A DNA stretch of 64,000 bases from Leisingera sp. ANG59 (GCF_013317235.1 NZ_WLCM01000009.1:1-64000); one strand, 5' to 3'; shown: positions 8,030 to 16,163, counted from the first letter of the stretch. Program-made: numbers and translations. Notes: generated by a model not told the origin, from the sequence alone.

Positions 8030-9283
8030 ATGCACACCCTCTGCCGAGACTGCCTCAGCCAGATCCCCCCCGCCCGGCGCTGCCCCCATTGCGGCAGCCC
8101 GCGGATCAAGGCGCATGCAGAGCTGTTTTCCCTGAGCATCGCGCACATGGACTGCGATGCCTTTTATGCCAGCGTCGAAAAACGCGACAATCCTGAACTG
8201 GCGACCAAAGCGGTGATCATCGGCGGCGGCAAGCGCGGCGTGGTCTCCACCGCCTGCTATGTCGCCCGCATCCGCGGCGTGCGCTCCGCCATGCCGATGT
8301 TTCAGGCGCTCAAACTCTGCCCCGACGCAGTGGTCATCAAGCCGCGGATGAATGTCTACGTCGAGGTCAGCCGCGAAATCCGCAAGATGATGAATGAGCT
8401 GACCCCCGACGTGGAGCCGCTGTCGCTGGACGAGGCGTTCATGGATCTCTCCGGCACCGAAAAGCTGCACGGCGCGCCGCCCGCGGTAATGCTGGCACGG
8501 CTGGTCAAGCGCATGAAGGATGAGCTGGGCGTCACCGGTTCCATCGGCCTTTCCCACAATAAGTTCCTGGCCAAGGTCGCCTCTGATCTCGACAAGCCGC
8601 GCGGCTTTTCGGTGATCGGCAAGGCAGAGACCAGCGATTTCCTGCGCGAAAAACCGGTGCGTCTGATCTGGGGCATCGGCCCGGCTGCACAGGAGAGTCT
8701 GGACAAGGCCGGCATCCGTACATTTTCCGACCTGCTGCGCTGGGACCGCGAGGCCTTGCACAGCCGCTTCGGCTCCATGGGCGACCGGCTCTGGCACCTG
8801 GCCCGCGGCCAGGATCGGCGCCGGGTCTCGGCACATGAACCGATCAAGTCGATCTCCAACGAAACTACCTTCTTTCAGGATACCGCCTGCCTTGAGGTGC
8901 TCGACGGCCACCTGTGGAGGCTGGCTGAGAAAGTGTCGGACCGGGCCAAGGCAAGGGAACTGGCGGGCCGGGTGGTGACGCTCAAGCTGAAGCGCGCCAA
9001 CCATTCCGCGCTGACCCGCCGCGTCACACTCCGCAGCCCGACCCAGATTGCCGACCGCATCTACCGCACCGCCCGCAGCCTGCTGGATCAGGTGGGCGAC
9101 GAAGGCCCCTACCGGCTCTTGGGCTGCGGGATTTCAGACCTGGTTCCCGAATCGCATGCTGATGAAACCGGCGACCTGCTGGACCCTAATGCGGGCAAGC
9201 GGGCAGAGGCCGAACGCGCCACGGATGCCATCCGCAAGAGATTCGGCGACAGCGCGATTCTGAAAGGCCGCGCCCTGCGCTGA
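8030..9283 (+). CDS. dinB: DNA polymerase IV (Y family) with N-terminal zinc ribbon
   Basis: This error-prone translesion polymerase has the palm motifs AHMDCDAFYASVE (Asp41, Asp43) and LSLDEAFMDLSG (Asp134, Glu135), which carry the metal-binding acidic residues, then helix-hairpin-helix and little-finger regions. Before the polymerase core is a short extension with CRDC (5-8) and CPHC (18-21), a four-cysteine zinc ribbon absent from E. coli DinB. The protein is 417 residues. No alphaproteobacterial LexA box (GTTC-N7-GTTC) was seen upstream, so SOS control is not evident. The Shine-Dalgarno is weak, but the start is fixed by the zinc ribbon. Confidence 0.95.
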   Translation: MHTLCRDCLSQIPPARRCPHCGSPRIKAHAELFSLSIAHMDCDAFYASVEKRDNPELATKAVIIGGGKRGVVSTACYVARIRGVRSAMPMFQALKLCPDAVVIKPRMNVYVEVSREIRKMMNELTPDVEPLSLDEAFMDLSGTEKLHGAPPAVMLARLVKRMKDELGVTGSIGLSHNKFLAKVASDLDKPRGFSVIGKAETSDFLREKPVRLIWGIGPAAQESLDKAGIRTFSDLLRWDREALHSRFGSMGDRLWHLARGQDRRRVSAHEPIKSISNETTFFQDTACLEVLDGHLWRLAEKVSDRAKARELAGRVVTLKLKRANHSALTRRVTLRSPTQIADRIYRTARSLLDQVGDEGPYRLLGCGISDLVPESHADETGDLLDPNAGKRAEAERATDAIRKRFGDSAILKGRALR

Positions 9284-9298
9284 ATACATGGCGGCTGG

Positions 9299-10159
9299 CT
9301 ATTCCGCAGCCAGCGGCAGTTCCTCCCGGCCGATTGCAGCGATTTCCGCCACCACCTGGCGCAGCAGTTGCTGCAGCGCATCGAAATTTGCATTGGGCCG
9401 GATACTGGCCTCATCCATGTAAAGCGCCCGGTCGATCTCGATCTGCACCGCATGCTGGCGCCGCGACGGCCTGCCGTAGGTCTGGGCAATATAGGCGCCG
9501 GCAAAGGGCGCGTTGCGCGCGACCCTCAGCCCCGCCGCGGCAAAGGCCGCCTCGATCCGGTCCACAATGGCGCCATCCGCAGCCGCCCCGAAGCGGTCAC
9601 CCAGAACAATTTCCGGCTTGCCCGCGCCTCGCGGCGCCATCGCCTCCACCGCTTCATGCGGCATCGAATGGCAATCCACCAGAATCGCCTGCCCGAATTG
9701 CGCGTGCGCCTGATCCAACAGGCCCTTCAGCGCCTGATGGTAGGGATGCCAGCAGGCCTTGATCCGCCGCTCCGCTTCTGCCAGCGGCAGCTTGCCGCTG
9801 TAGATCGCCCGGCCATTCGCAACCACCCGCGGAATCACCCCCAGGCCCGAGGCAACCCGCGGGTTCTGCCCGCGCCGCTGCACCCCCTCGATCACCGCCG
9901 GGTCCAATTCATCGGGCGAACGGTTCAGATCCAGATAGGCCCTTGGTTTCAAGGCCTTCAGCAGCGGCGCCCCGAACTCCGGCGCGGCCAGGAACAGCTG
10001 ATCAACAAAGGCATCCTCTGAACTGCGGATTTCCCGCCGCCCCAGAATCGACTGTCCCAGAAAGGAATCGGAATAGTCCGCGCCGCTGTGCGGAGAGGCA
10101 AAAACCGCTGCCGAAGCCAGTTTCTGCGGGGAAATCACGGAAAACGCTGTATCAGGCAT
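9299..10159 (-). CDS. N-formylglutamate amidohydrolase family protein
   Basis: This 286-residue protein shows the family motifs HSG (His24, in ASPHSGADY), SSEDAFVD, LDLNRSPDELD and ILVDCHSMP, which supply metal ligands and the active site. The family hydrolyses N-formyl-L-glutamate in histidine degradation (HutG), but many alphaproteobacterial members are encoded away from hut genes and their substrates are untested. There are no hut genes here, so the specific reaction remains open. It is convergent with dinB, with only 15 nt between stops. Confidence 0.87.
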   Translation of the reverse strand: MPDTAFSVISPQKLASAAVFASPHSGADYSDSFLGQSILGRREIRSSEDAFVDQLFLAAPEFGAPLLKALKPRAYLDLNRSPDELDPAVIEGVQRRGQNPRVASGLGVIPRVVANGRAIYSGKLPLAEAERRIKACWHPYHQALKGLLDQAHAQFGQAILVDCHSMPHEAVEAMAPRGAGKPEIVLGDRFGAAADGAIVDRIEAAFAAAGLRVARNAPFAGAYIAQTYGRPSRRQHAVQIEIDRALYMDEASIRPNANFDALQQLLRQVVAEIAAIGREELPLAAE

Positions 10160-10223
10160 CCTTGCTCCGGTGCTTCTTGTGCAAGAAACAGCATATCGCG
10201 GAAATTTCTGCGGTCAAAAGCTC

Positions 10224-10251
10224 TTGCGCACCCCGGCGACTCTATTTATAG
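10224..10251 (+). promoter_or_regulatory. Possible promoter for tRNA-Val
   Basis: TTGCGC (10224-10229), a 16-nt spacer and TTATAG (10246-10251) form a plausible sigma-70-type promoter about 65-70 nt before the tRNA. This rests on sequence resemblance only. Confidence 0.35.
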
Positions 10252-10322
10252 ACCCCCTCACCGGCGCGGCACCCCGCGCCCCTTTCACTTCTAAGGGGCA
10301 GGAACGCAGCGCAGGCCAGAGT

Positions 10323-10397
10323 GGGCGATTAGCTCAGCGGTAGAGCACTTCGTTGACATCGAAGGGGTCACAAGTTCGATCCTTGTATCGCCCACCA
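10323..10397 (+). tRNA. tRNA-Val (anticodon GAC)
   Basis: A full cloverleaf is visible. The acceptor stem is GGGCGAT (10323-10329) with ATCGCCC (10387-10393), followed by discriminator A and an encoded CCA. The D arm contains AGCTCAGCGGTAGAGC. The anticodon stem CTTCG/CGAAG encloses loop TTGACAT with anticodon GAC, which reads valine GUC and GUU codons. The T arm contains GTTCGATCC. The length is 75 nt. It lies just before rpmJ on the same strand. Confidence 0.96.
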
Positions 10398-10476
10398 TTC
10401 AATTCACTGCTTCGGCTTCGGCCCAAGCACCCGCTAACCCAGGCGCTGGTTCGCGCCGCAGACAAGGAGAGAGACC

Positions 10477-10602
10477 ATGAAGGTCAAGAACTCGCTCCGT
10501 TCGCTGAAGAACCGGCACCGCGATTGCCGGGTTGTGCGCCGTAAAGGCCGCGTGTACGTGATCAACAAGACCCAGCGCAAGTTCAAAGCGCGCCAGGGCT
10601 AA
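10477..10602 (+). CDS. rpmJ: 50S ribosomal protein L36
   Basis: L36 is a small basic protein of the large ribosomal subunit. The 41-residue product starts [16 protein letters not shown] and ends [11 protein letters not shown], matching the alphaproteobacterial form. This form has one cysteine and lacks the four-ligand zinc knuckle of the C+ type, so it should not need zinc. AAGGAGAGA precedes the ATG. It is followed by a strong terminator and lies 79 nt after tRNA-Val, so the two may be co-transcribed. Confidence 0.96.
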   Translation: MKVKNSLRSLKNRHRDCRVVRRKGRVYVINKTQRKFKARQG

Positions 10603-10624
10603 GATCCGCCGCAGCGACATGCAG

Positions 10625-10654
10625 AAAACCGCATCATCCGATGCGGTTTTTTTT
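10625..10654 (+). terminator. Rho-independent terminator of rpmJ
   Basis: A perfect 11-bp stem (10625-10635 with 10640-10650, loop ATCC) runs into eight T residues (10647-10654). Confidence 0.95.
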
Positions 10655-10692
10655 GCGTTTGGGGGTCTGCCTGGACTGGCGTTGCAAAGTCG

Positions 10693-10780
10693 GGGCTCCC
10701 GCGCCCGCGGTTTCTCCGGGCTGCGCCCGGACGAGACCTGACGGCCTTTGGCATGGCACCGCGCCCCGCGCGTGCCATGC
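10693..10780 (+). repeat. GC-rich dispersed intergenic element, copy 1
   Basis: The 309-nt rpmJ-fbpA gap begins with a GC-rich block containing GCTCCCGCGCCCGC (10695-10708), GGCCTTTGGC (10743-10752) and an inverted repeat GCATGGCAC/GTGCCATGC (10751-10759 with 10772-10780). The same ordered motifs recur in inverse orientation at 42941-43016, after the ALDH16 gene. No reading frame is supported in it. It looks like a small non-autonomous intergenic repeat, possibly able to form structured RNA. Confidence 0.55.
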
Positions 10781-10863
10781 TCAACGGGAGCGGATCTGTC
10801 CAAAGATCCAGCGACGGGCGGGAGGCGCCCGCCCGGCCTGGCCAGCCAGCAGCAAGCTGCGAC

Positions 10864-10936
10864 TTTCTGACTGTTTCAGTCGGAAATTTATTGCATCTGC
10901 TGCCAGATGCTTTAATCGACTCTTTCAGTCGGAAAT
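10864..10936 (+). promoter_or_regulatory. Tandem operator sites upstream of fbpA
   Basis: Two copies of a 19-nt motif, GACTNTTTCAGTCGGAAAT, lie at 10869-10887 and 10918-10936, spaced 49 nt start to start. The first is part of a 23-bp near-palindrome (10864-10886, one mismatched pair). A third copy lies before fbpB at 14815-14833. Sharing between two iron-transport genes on opposite strands points to a common iron-responsive regulator. Rhodobacterales have a predicted Iron-Rhodo-box assigned to IscR, but I cannot confirm that this motif matches its consensus. Confidence 0.6.
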
Positions 10937-10963
10937 CTGATCTAACCAAGAACGGGACATCCA

Positions 10964-11980
10964 ATGCTGAAAGCCACAACCGTACTGGCCGGCGCGCTGA
11001 CCGCAGCCATTGCAACCACTGCTGCTGCCGAGGGCGAGCTGAACATCTACTCCTCGCGCCATTACGATACCGATGAGCAGCTTTATTCTGACTTCGAAAA
11101 GGCCACCGGCATCACCATCAACCGCATCGAAGGCAACGCCGATGAGCTCATCGCCCGGATGAACGCCGAGGGCGAAAACTCCCCAGCTGACATCCTGATC
11201 ACCGTCGACACCTCCCGCCTGACTCGCGCCAAGGAGGCCGGTGTCCTGCAAAGCATCGACAGCGACGTGCTGGAAACCCGCGTCCCGGCCTACCTGCAGG
11301 ATGAGGACAACCAGTGGTTCGGTTTCAGCCAGCGCGCACGCATCATCTTCTATGACAAGGACGGGGTGGCCAATCCGCCGCAAACCTACCTGGATCTGGC
11401 AGATCCCGCCTACAAGGGCCAGGTTTGCATCCGCTCGTCCAAGAACACCTACAACCAGACCCTGCTGGCCTCCCTTGTCACCCACCACGGCGCCGAAAAG
11501 GCGCGTGAATGGGCCGAAGGCGTGGTCGCCAACATGGCGCGCGACCCGCAGGGCGGCGACACTGATCAGATTCGCGGCCTGGTTTCCGGTGAATGCGGTA
11601 TCGCTGTTGCCAACAGCTATTACTTCGCCCGCTCGATCCGCAAGGAGGTCAAGGGTGTCTCGGAAAACCGCGACCAGATCGGCTGGCTGTTCCCCTCTCA
11701 GAACACCGAAGGAGCGCATATGAACCTGTCGGGCGGCGGCGTGGCCGTGCACGCTCCGAACAAGGAGAACGCGATCAAGTTCCTGGAGTACCTCGCCAGC
11801 GATTCCGCCCAGGCGTATTTCTCGGCCGGCAATGACGAATACCCGGCAGTCTCCGGTGTCGGCCTTGCCCCGTCGATCGCGGCGCTCGGACACTTCAAGC
11901 CGGATGACGTGAACCTGTCGGAAGTTGCCAAGAACCTGCCGGAAGCCCAGAAGATCTTCAACGACGTCGGCTGGAAGTAA
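10964..11980 (+). CDS. fbpA: Fe(3+) ABC transporter periplasmic binding protein (FbpA/FutA type)
   Basis: This periplasmic ferric-iron binding protein of 338 residues has a Sec signal peptide cleaved near residues 20-22 and a mature start GELNIYSSRHYDTD, typical of the family. The iron-ligating tyrosine pair lies in ANSYYFARS (Tyr219-Tyr220), and Tyr34 in SSRHYD is another likely ligand. It captures Fe(3+) for an FbpBC importer. The permease is encoded 1.1 kb away on the opposite strand, and no FbpC ATPase is in the window. Two repeated operator sites lie upstream and a terminator follows, so it is probably transcribed alone. Confidence 0.95.
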   Translation: MLKATTVLAGALTAAIATTAAAEGELNIYSSRHYDTDEQLYSDFEKATGITINRIEGNADELIARMNAEGENSPADILITVDTSRLTRAKEAGVLQSIDSDVLETRVPAYLQDEDNQWFGFSQRARIIFYDKDGVANPPQTYLDLADPAYKGQVCIRSSKNTYNQTLLASLVTHHGAEKAREWAEGVVANMARDPQGGDTDQIRGLVSGECGIAVANSYYFARSIRKEVKGVSENRDQIGWLFPSQNTEGAHMNLSGGGVAVHAPNKENAIKFLEYLASDSAQAYFSAGNDEYPAVSGVGLAPSIAALGHFKPDDVNLSEVAKNLPEAQKIFNDVGWK

Positions 11981-12006
11981 CCCCTCTTAAGCCAAAGGAA
12001 TATCCG

Positions 12007-12037
12007 ATGGCGCGGAGCACTCCGCGCCATTTCTTTT
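12007..12037 (+). terminator. Rho-independent terminator of fbpA
   Basis: A perfect 10-bp stem ATGGCGCGGA/TCCGCGCCAT (12007-12016 with 12021-12030, loop GCAC) is followed by TTCTTTT. Confidence 0.92.
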
Positions 12038-12165
12038 GGCGGCACTCTTCCGCCGGACTCCGCCGCTCAGTCCGGCCTCAGGCCCAGTCACCAGCTTTCG
12101 CTAGACCCTGCGCCCCGCCGCGCTTATAGCTGCGCGGATTATTAAGTTTCATTTTCGGAGGAAAC

Positions 12166-12210
12166 ATGCGGTTAAGCGAATGCTGCACCCGGAAGGGGCA
12201 AAGCGCATGA
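12166..12210 (+). CDS. 14-codon leader ORF with tandem cysteines, overlapping the CobW gene
   Basis: GGAGG followed by AAAC precedes an ATG at 12166 that opens a 14-codon frame, MRLSECCTRKGQSA. Its TGA (12208-12210) overlaps the start codon of the GTPase gene as ATGA. The ribosome-binding site is stronger than that of the main gene. The arrangement suggests translational coupling or a Cys-sensing leader peptide controlling a metal-linked GTPase. Expression is not shown by sequence alone; it could be a chance frame. Confidence 0.45.
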   Translation: MRLSECCTRKGQSA

Positions 12211-13067
12211 CCAGGCTGCCGGTCACAATCATCAGCGGTTACCTGGGCGCTGGCAAGACCACTCTGATCAACCGGCTGCTGGCCGAGGATCACGGGCTGA
12301 AACTGGCCGTGATCGTCAACGACTTTGGCGCAGTCAATATTGATGACGCCCTGATTCAGGACGCGGATGGCGGCAAGATCGCCCTGACCAACGGCTGCGT
12401 CTGCTGCACCATGGGCGATGATCTCGCGCTTGCCCTGCGCGATGTTCTGAACCGTCCCGAGCGTCCGGACCACCTGGTGATCGAGGCCAGCGGCATTTCC
12501 GACCCGGTGGCCATCGCCAATTCCGTCCTGAATGAATCCGGCCTCAGCTACGGCGGCATCGTCTCCCTGGTGGATGCGGAAAACGCGGAGAGTCTGCTGA
12601 ATGACCCGCTGCTGGCCCCGCAGGCGGAACAGCAGATCCGCGCCGCCGACCTGGTGATCGCCACCAAATGCAATGATCTGACTGCAGAGCTCTCGGCGCT
12701 TCTGGACAAGGCCGGCGCCCGCACTCCCACGGTGCTGAACGGCTCGCCGGTGGCGGAACTGCTGTTTGACGTGGTGCCGCTGCCCAAGGGCCGAGCGGTG
12801 GCGGCGCATCCCGCCTACACCACATGGCAGCACCGCAGCAGCACTGTTCTGGACCGCCGCGCGCTGGGGGACAAGCTGGCGGCGCGGCCCACGGGGCTTT
12901 ACCGGATGAAGGGCTTTGTGCTGACCACAGGCGGCGCCTATGAGCTGCATGTTGTCGGCCGCCATGTCGAAGCCAAACGCTGCGCGGCGGAGGAAACCGT
13001 CCTGGTCGGCCTGGGACCGGCAGACCGGATTTCCCGCGACGAGATTGAGGCCTGGTGGGCGGCATAA
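12207..13067 (+). CDS. CobW/COG0523-type metallochaperone GTPase
   Basis: This 286-residue G3E-family GTPase has Walker A GYLGAGKTT (11-19) and the metal-binding motif CVCC (Cys64, Cys66, Cys67) after TNG, with VIEASGISDP as the switch region. COG0523 proteins use GTP hydrolysis to deliver or manage metals such as zinc, cobalt or iron-related cofactors; the metal cannot be told from sequence. Its place between fbpA and fbpB suggests a link with iron or metal limitation. The ATG at 12207 has GGAAGGGG upstream and overlaps a 14-codon leader ORF. The C-terminal CobW domain is short. Confidence 0.9.
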   Translation: MTRLPVTIISGYLGAGKTTLINRLLAEDHGLKLAVIVNDFGAVNIDDALIQDADGGKIALTNGCVCCTMGDDLALALRDVLNRPERPDHLVIEASGISDPVAIANSVLNESGLSYGGIVSLVDAENAESLLNDPLLAPQAEQQIRAADLVIATKCNDLTAELSALLDKAGARTPTVLNGSPVAELLFDVVPLPKGRAVAAHPAYTTWQHRSSTVLDRRALGDKLAARPTGLYRMKGFVLTTGGAYELHVVGRHVEAKRCAAEETVLVGLGPADRISRDEIEAWWAA

Positions 13068-13088
13068 GCCGCCCCAAACCGCTGCTCT

Positions 13089-14768
13089 TTAGCGCCGCTG
13101 CCCCACCTGGCGGCAGATCAGGATCACCGGCAGAAGCCCCACCGCCATGATCACCAGCGACGGCACCGCGGCCCCCTCCAGCCGCTCGTCTGCGGCCAGC
13201 CGGTGCGCCTGCACTGCCAGTGTGTCGAAATTGAAGGGCCGCATGATCAGCGTCGCGGGCAGCTCCTTCATCACGTCGACAAAAACGATCAGCAGCGCCG
13301 TCAGCAGGCTGGGTGTCAGGATCGGCAGATGCACACGCCGCAGCATTCCCATCGGCCCCTGCCCCAGCGACCGCGCCGCGGCGTCCATGTTCGAATGCAT
13401 GCTGGCCTGGCCGCCCTCGTATGCGCCAAGAGCTGCCGCCATGAACCGCACGCCATACGCCGCAACCAGCAGCCAGATCGAGCCTGTCACCAAGAGGCCG
13501 GTGCGGAATCCGAAACTCTCCCGCATCCAGGCATCCAGCGCATTGTCAAAGGCGGCAAAGGGCACGATCAGCCCCACCGCGATCACCCCGCCCGGCACCG
13601 CATAGCCCAGCCGCGCGAAATAGGCCGCAGCCGCCGACACCCGGCCGGGCCGCAGACGCTGATAAAACCCAAGGCACACCGCAGCCGCCACCGTCAGCAC
13701 AGCCGCAGCCGTTGCCAGGGTGATTGAATTGGTGGTGAAATCGATGTAGCGGCGGCTGAACAGGTTCTGTTCGGAATCAAAGCTCATCGCAAAAAGCACC
13801 GCCACCGGCAGTGCAAAGCCCAGCACCACCGGCACCGCGCAGAAGAACACAGCCACCGCCGCCTTGACCCCGCCCAACTCGGCCGGCGGCATCTGGTTGT
13901 GATGCTTGCCCGCGTGGTGGTATTTCGCCCGCCCGCGCGTCGCCCGCTCCACCACGGCCAGCGTCAGCGCAAAGCCCAAAAGGCACAGCGCCAGCTGCGC
14001 CGCGCCGCCGCGGTCGCCCAGCGAGAACCAGCTGGTGTAGATGCCGGTGGCAAAGGTCTGCACTCCGAAATAGCTGACCGTGCCAAAATCCGCGATGGTC
14101 TCCATCACGGCCAGCAAAACGCCAGAGGCAATGGCCGGCCGCGCCATCGGCAGGCTGACCAGCCAGAACGCCTGCCAGGAGTTCTTGCCAAGCGCGCGCG
14201 CCGCTAGAAAGGCGCCTGCGCTCTGCTGCATGAAGGCCGCCCGCGCCAGCAGGTAGACATAGGGGTAAAGCACCAGCACCAGCATCGCCGCCGCCCCGCC
14301 GGTGGAGCGGATCTCCGGGAACCAGTAATCCCGCGGCCCCCAGCCGGTCACCTCGCGCAAGGCGGATTGCACGATGCCGGGATGATCCAGGATGTGGGTG
14401 TAGGCATAAGCCAGCACATAGGCCGGAAAGGCCAGCGGCAGGACCAGCGCGATTTCCAGCAGCCGGGCGCCGGGAAAACGGGTCATCGTCACCAGCCACG
14501 CCGCGCCCGTGCCGATCGCAAAGGTGCCAAGCGCCACCAGCGCCACCAGCGCCAGCGTTGTCAGCGAATAGCCCGGCAGCACGGTCCCGGCCAGATGCCT
14601 GATGGTCTCGGTGCCGCCAAACGCTGCTGCCAGTGCCACGGCCACCATCGGCAGCAGGCAGGACAGCGCCACCGCCCAGGCCAGAACGGCAAAGAGCCCG
14701 CCGCCGGTCTTGCCGCCGCGGCGGCGCCCGTGCGGCGCGAATTCTATGGGTTCATTGGCAGCTGTCAT
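13089..14768 (-). CDS. fbpB: Fe(3+) ABC transporter permease (FbpB type)
   Basis: This 559-residue inner-membrane permease consists of two fused BPD_transp_1 halves with about twelve membrane segments. The cytoplasmic EAA-type loops are seen around AARALGKNSWQAFWLVSLPMARPA and AARSLGQGPMGMLRRVHLPIL. This layout is typical of FbpB/SfuB iron permeases working with FbpA. It is convergent with the CobW gene and has its own upstream operator copy at 14815. The ATP-binding partner FbpC is not encoded in the window. Confidence 0.94.
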   Translation of the reverse strand: MTAANEPIEFAPHGRRRGGKTGGGLFAVLAWAVALSCLLPMVAVALAAAFGGTETIRHLAGTVLPGYSLTTLALVALVALGTFAIGTGAAWLVTMTRFPGARLLEIALVLPLAFPAYVLAYAYTHILDHPGIVQSALREVTGWGPRDYWFPEIRSTGGAAAMLVLVLYPYVYLLARAAFMQQSAGAFLAARALGKNSWQAFWLVSLPMARPAIASGVLLAVMETIADFGTVSYFGVQTFATGIYTSWFSLGDRGGAAQLALCLLGFALTLAVVERATRGRAKYHHAGKHHNQMPPAELGGVKAAVAVFFCAVPVVLGFALPVAVLFAMSFDSEQNLFSRRYIDFTTNSITLATAAAVLTVAAAVCLGFYQRLRPGRVSAAAAYFARLGYAVPGGVIAVGLIVPFAAFDNALDAWMRESFGFRTGLLVTGSIWLLVAAYGVRFMAAALGAYEGGQASMHSNMDAAARSLGQGPMGMLRRVHLPILTPSLLTALLIVFVDVMKELPATLIMRPFNFDTLAVQAHRLAADERLEGAAVPSLVIMAVGLLPVILICRQVGQRR

Positions 14769-14814
14769 TTGCGGCGGTCTTGGGTCCGGCGGAAGTCTCT
14801 CGGCACTCTATTTC

Positions 14815-14833
14815 GACTATTCCAGTCAGAAAT
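14815..14833. promoter_or_regulatory. Third copy of the fbp operator, upstream of fbpB
   Basis: GACTATTCCAGTCAGAAAT differs at only a few positions from the two sites before fbpA. It lies 46 nt upstream of the fbpB start codon on the opposite strand, the expected place for a promoter-overlapping operator. Confidence 0.55.
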
Positions 14834-14865
14834 TCCAGCCGGAAAGCGCGGTCCTGCTCTTCGGC

Positions 14866-14905
14866 GCCTCAAAACAGAAAACGGGCGCCCCGCATCCGGC
14901 GCCCG
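14866..14905 (-). terminator. Terminator of the acyl-CoA ligase / Liv operon
   Basis: Stem CGGGCGCC/GGCGCCCG (14882-14889 with 14898-14905, 8-nt loop) is followed on the minus strand by TTTTCTGTTTTG. It lies 23 nt after the stop of the ligase gene. Confidence 0.82.
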
Positions 14906-14928
14906 CACTTGTCTGCAAATCAGGCGGC

Positions 14929-16146
14929 TCAGTCGTAAGTGCGCTGATCCTCGATCACCAGCCCATCCTTGGGCAGCGCATCCGGTGCCACCACTTCGAC
15001 CTTGCCCTTTAGCTTCAGCACCTCGATCACCGAGCGGGCAAAGGCTGCCTCGTCGCCGCCTTCTGCCTCGATCTGCACGGTCATCGCGTCCATCTCGCCA
15101 TCGCGGCTGGCGATGACCCGCGCCTTGACGATCTCGTCATGCTTCTCAACCAGCGCCGCCACCTGCTCGGGGCGCACGAACATGCCCTTGATCTTGGTGG
15201 TCTGATCGGCCCGGCCCATCCAGCCCTTGATCCGCATGTTGGTACGTCCGCAGGGGGAGACCCCCGGCATCACCGCCGACAAATCGCCAGTGGCAAAGCG
15301 GATCAGCGGGTAATCCGGGTTCAGCGTGGTCACCACAACTTCGCCCACCTCGCCCGGCGCCACCGGGTTGCCGGTGCCGGGGGTGACGATTTCAACGATG
15401 ACATGCTCGTCAACGATCATCCCCTCCATCGCCGGGCTTTCATAGGCAATATTACCCAAATCGGCGGTGGCGTAGCACTGCAGGCAGGTTATTCCGCGGT
15501 CGGCATATTCCTGACGCATGCTGGGAAACAGCGCCCCGCCGCCCACCGCCGCCTTGGAGAACATCAGCTCCACGCCCATCGCATCGGCCTTGTCCAGGAT
15601 CACCTTCAGGTAATCCGGCGTACCGGCGTAGGCGGTGGCGCCCACATCATGCGCGGCGGTCACCTGCAGCTCGGTCTGGCCGGTGCCGGCCGGCAGCACC
15701 GCGGCGCCGACCGCCCGCGCACCGTTTTCAAAGATCATGCCGGCAGGCGTCAGATGATAGCCGAAGCAATTCTGCACCACATCGCCCTGGCCGATCCCGG
15801 CAGCATGCAGGAACCGCCCCATGCGCCACCAGTCGCCATCCACCCCGCCCGGCTCGTAGATCGGGCCGGGGCTCTGGAAGATATGGGCAAAGCCGGTCGC
15901 AGGCTTCACGGTGAAGCCGCCAAAGGGCGGGTTTGCCGCCTGGGCGCGGCTCAGTTCGGATTTGCGCAGCACCGGCAGTGCCGCCAGCGCCTCAGCCGAA
16001 TTCACCGCTGCAGGGTCCACCCCGTCCAGCAGCCCGGCATATCCGGCTGCACTCTTGGCGCGGGCAATCTGCTCCGGCAGCGCCTTGGCCAGGTCTGCGA
16101 CGCGTTCGTCTGCGCTGCGGGTTTCAAGCGTGTCAAAATAGCTCAT
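14929..16146 (-). CDS. Phenylacetate-CoA ligase-like adenylating enzyme
   Basis: This 405-residue ANL-superfamily protein has PaaK-like features: FQSPGPIYEPGG in place of the usual Ser/Thr-Gly phosphate loop, the acceptor region CYATADLGNIAYES, and the hinge RTNMRIKGWMGRADQTTKIKG. It probably activates a carboxylic acid to its CoA thioester; the acid is not determined. As the last gene of a Liv-type ABC operon it suggests activation of the imported substrate. The ATG at 16146 (MSYFDTLETR) avoids overlap with the ATPase gene 17 nt upstream. The loop lacks the canonical SGTTG, so activity needs testing. Confidence 0.82.
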   Translation of the reverse strand: MSYFDTLETRSADERVADLAKALPEQIARAKSAAGYAGLLDGVDPAAVNSAEALAALPVLRKSELSRAQAANPPFGGFTVKPATGFAHIFQSPGPIYEPGGVDGDWWRMGRFLHAAGIGQGDVVQNCFGYHLTPAGMIFENGARAVGAAVLPAGTGQTELQVTAAHDVGATAYAGTPDYLKVILDKADAMGVELMFSKAAVGGGALFPSMRQEYADRGITCLQCYATADLGNIAYESPAMEGMIVDEHVIVEIVTPGTGNPVAPGEVGEVVVTTLNPDYPLIRFATGDLSAVMPGVSPCGRTNMRIKGWMGRADQTTKIKGMFVRPEQVAALVEKHDEIVKARVIASRDGEMDAMTVQIEAEGGDEAAFARSVIEVLKLKGKVEVVAPDALPKDGLVIEDQRTYD

Positions 16147-16163
16147 CACATCACCATCCCGCA

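Noticed and set aside
12031-12206. Metal or cobalamin riboswitch before the CobW gene
   Set aside because: No B12-box or other riboswitch core was recognised. The notable feature is the short leader ORF.
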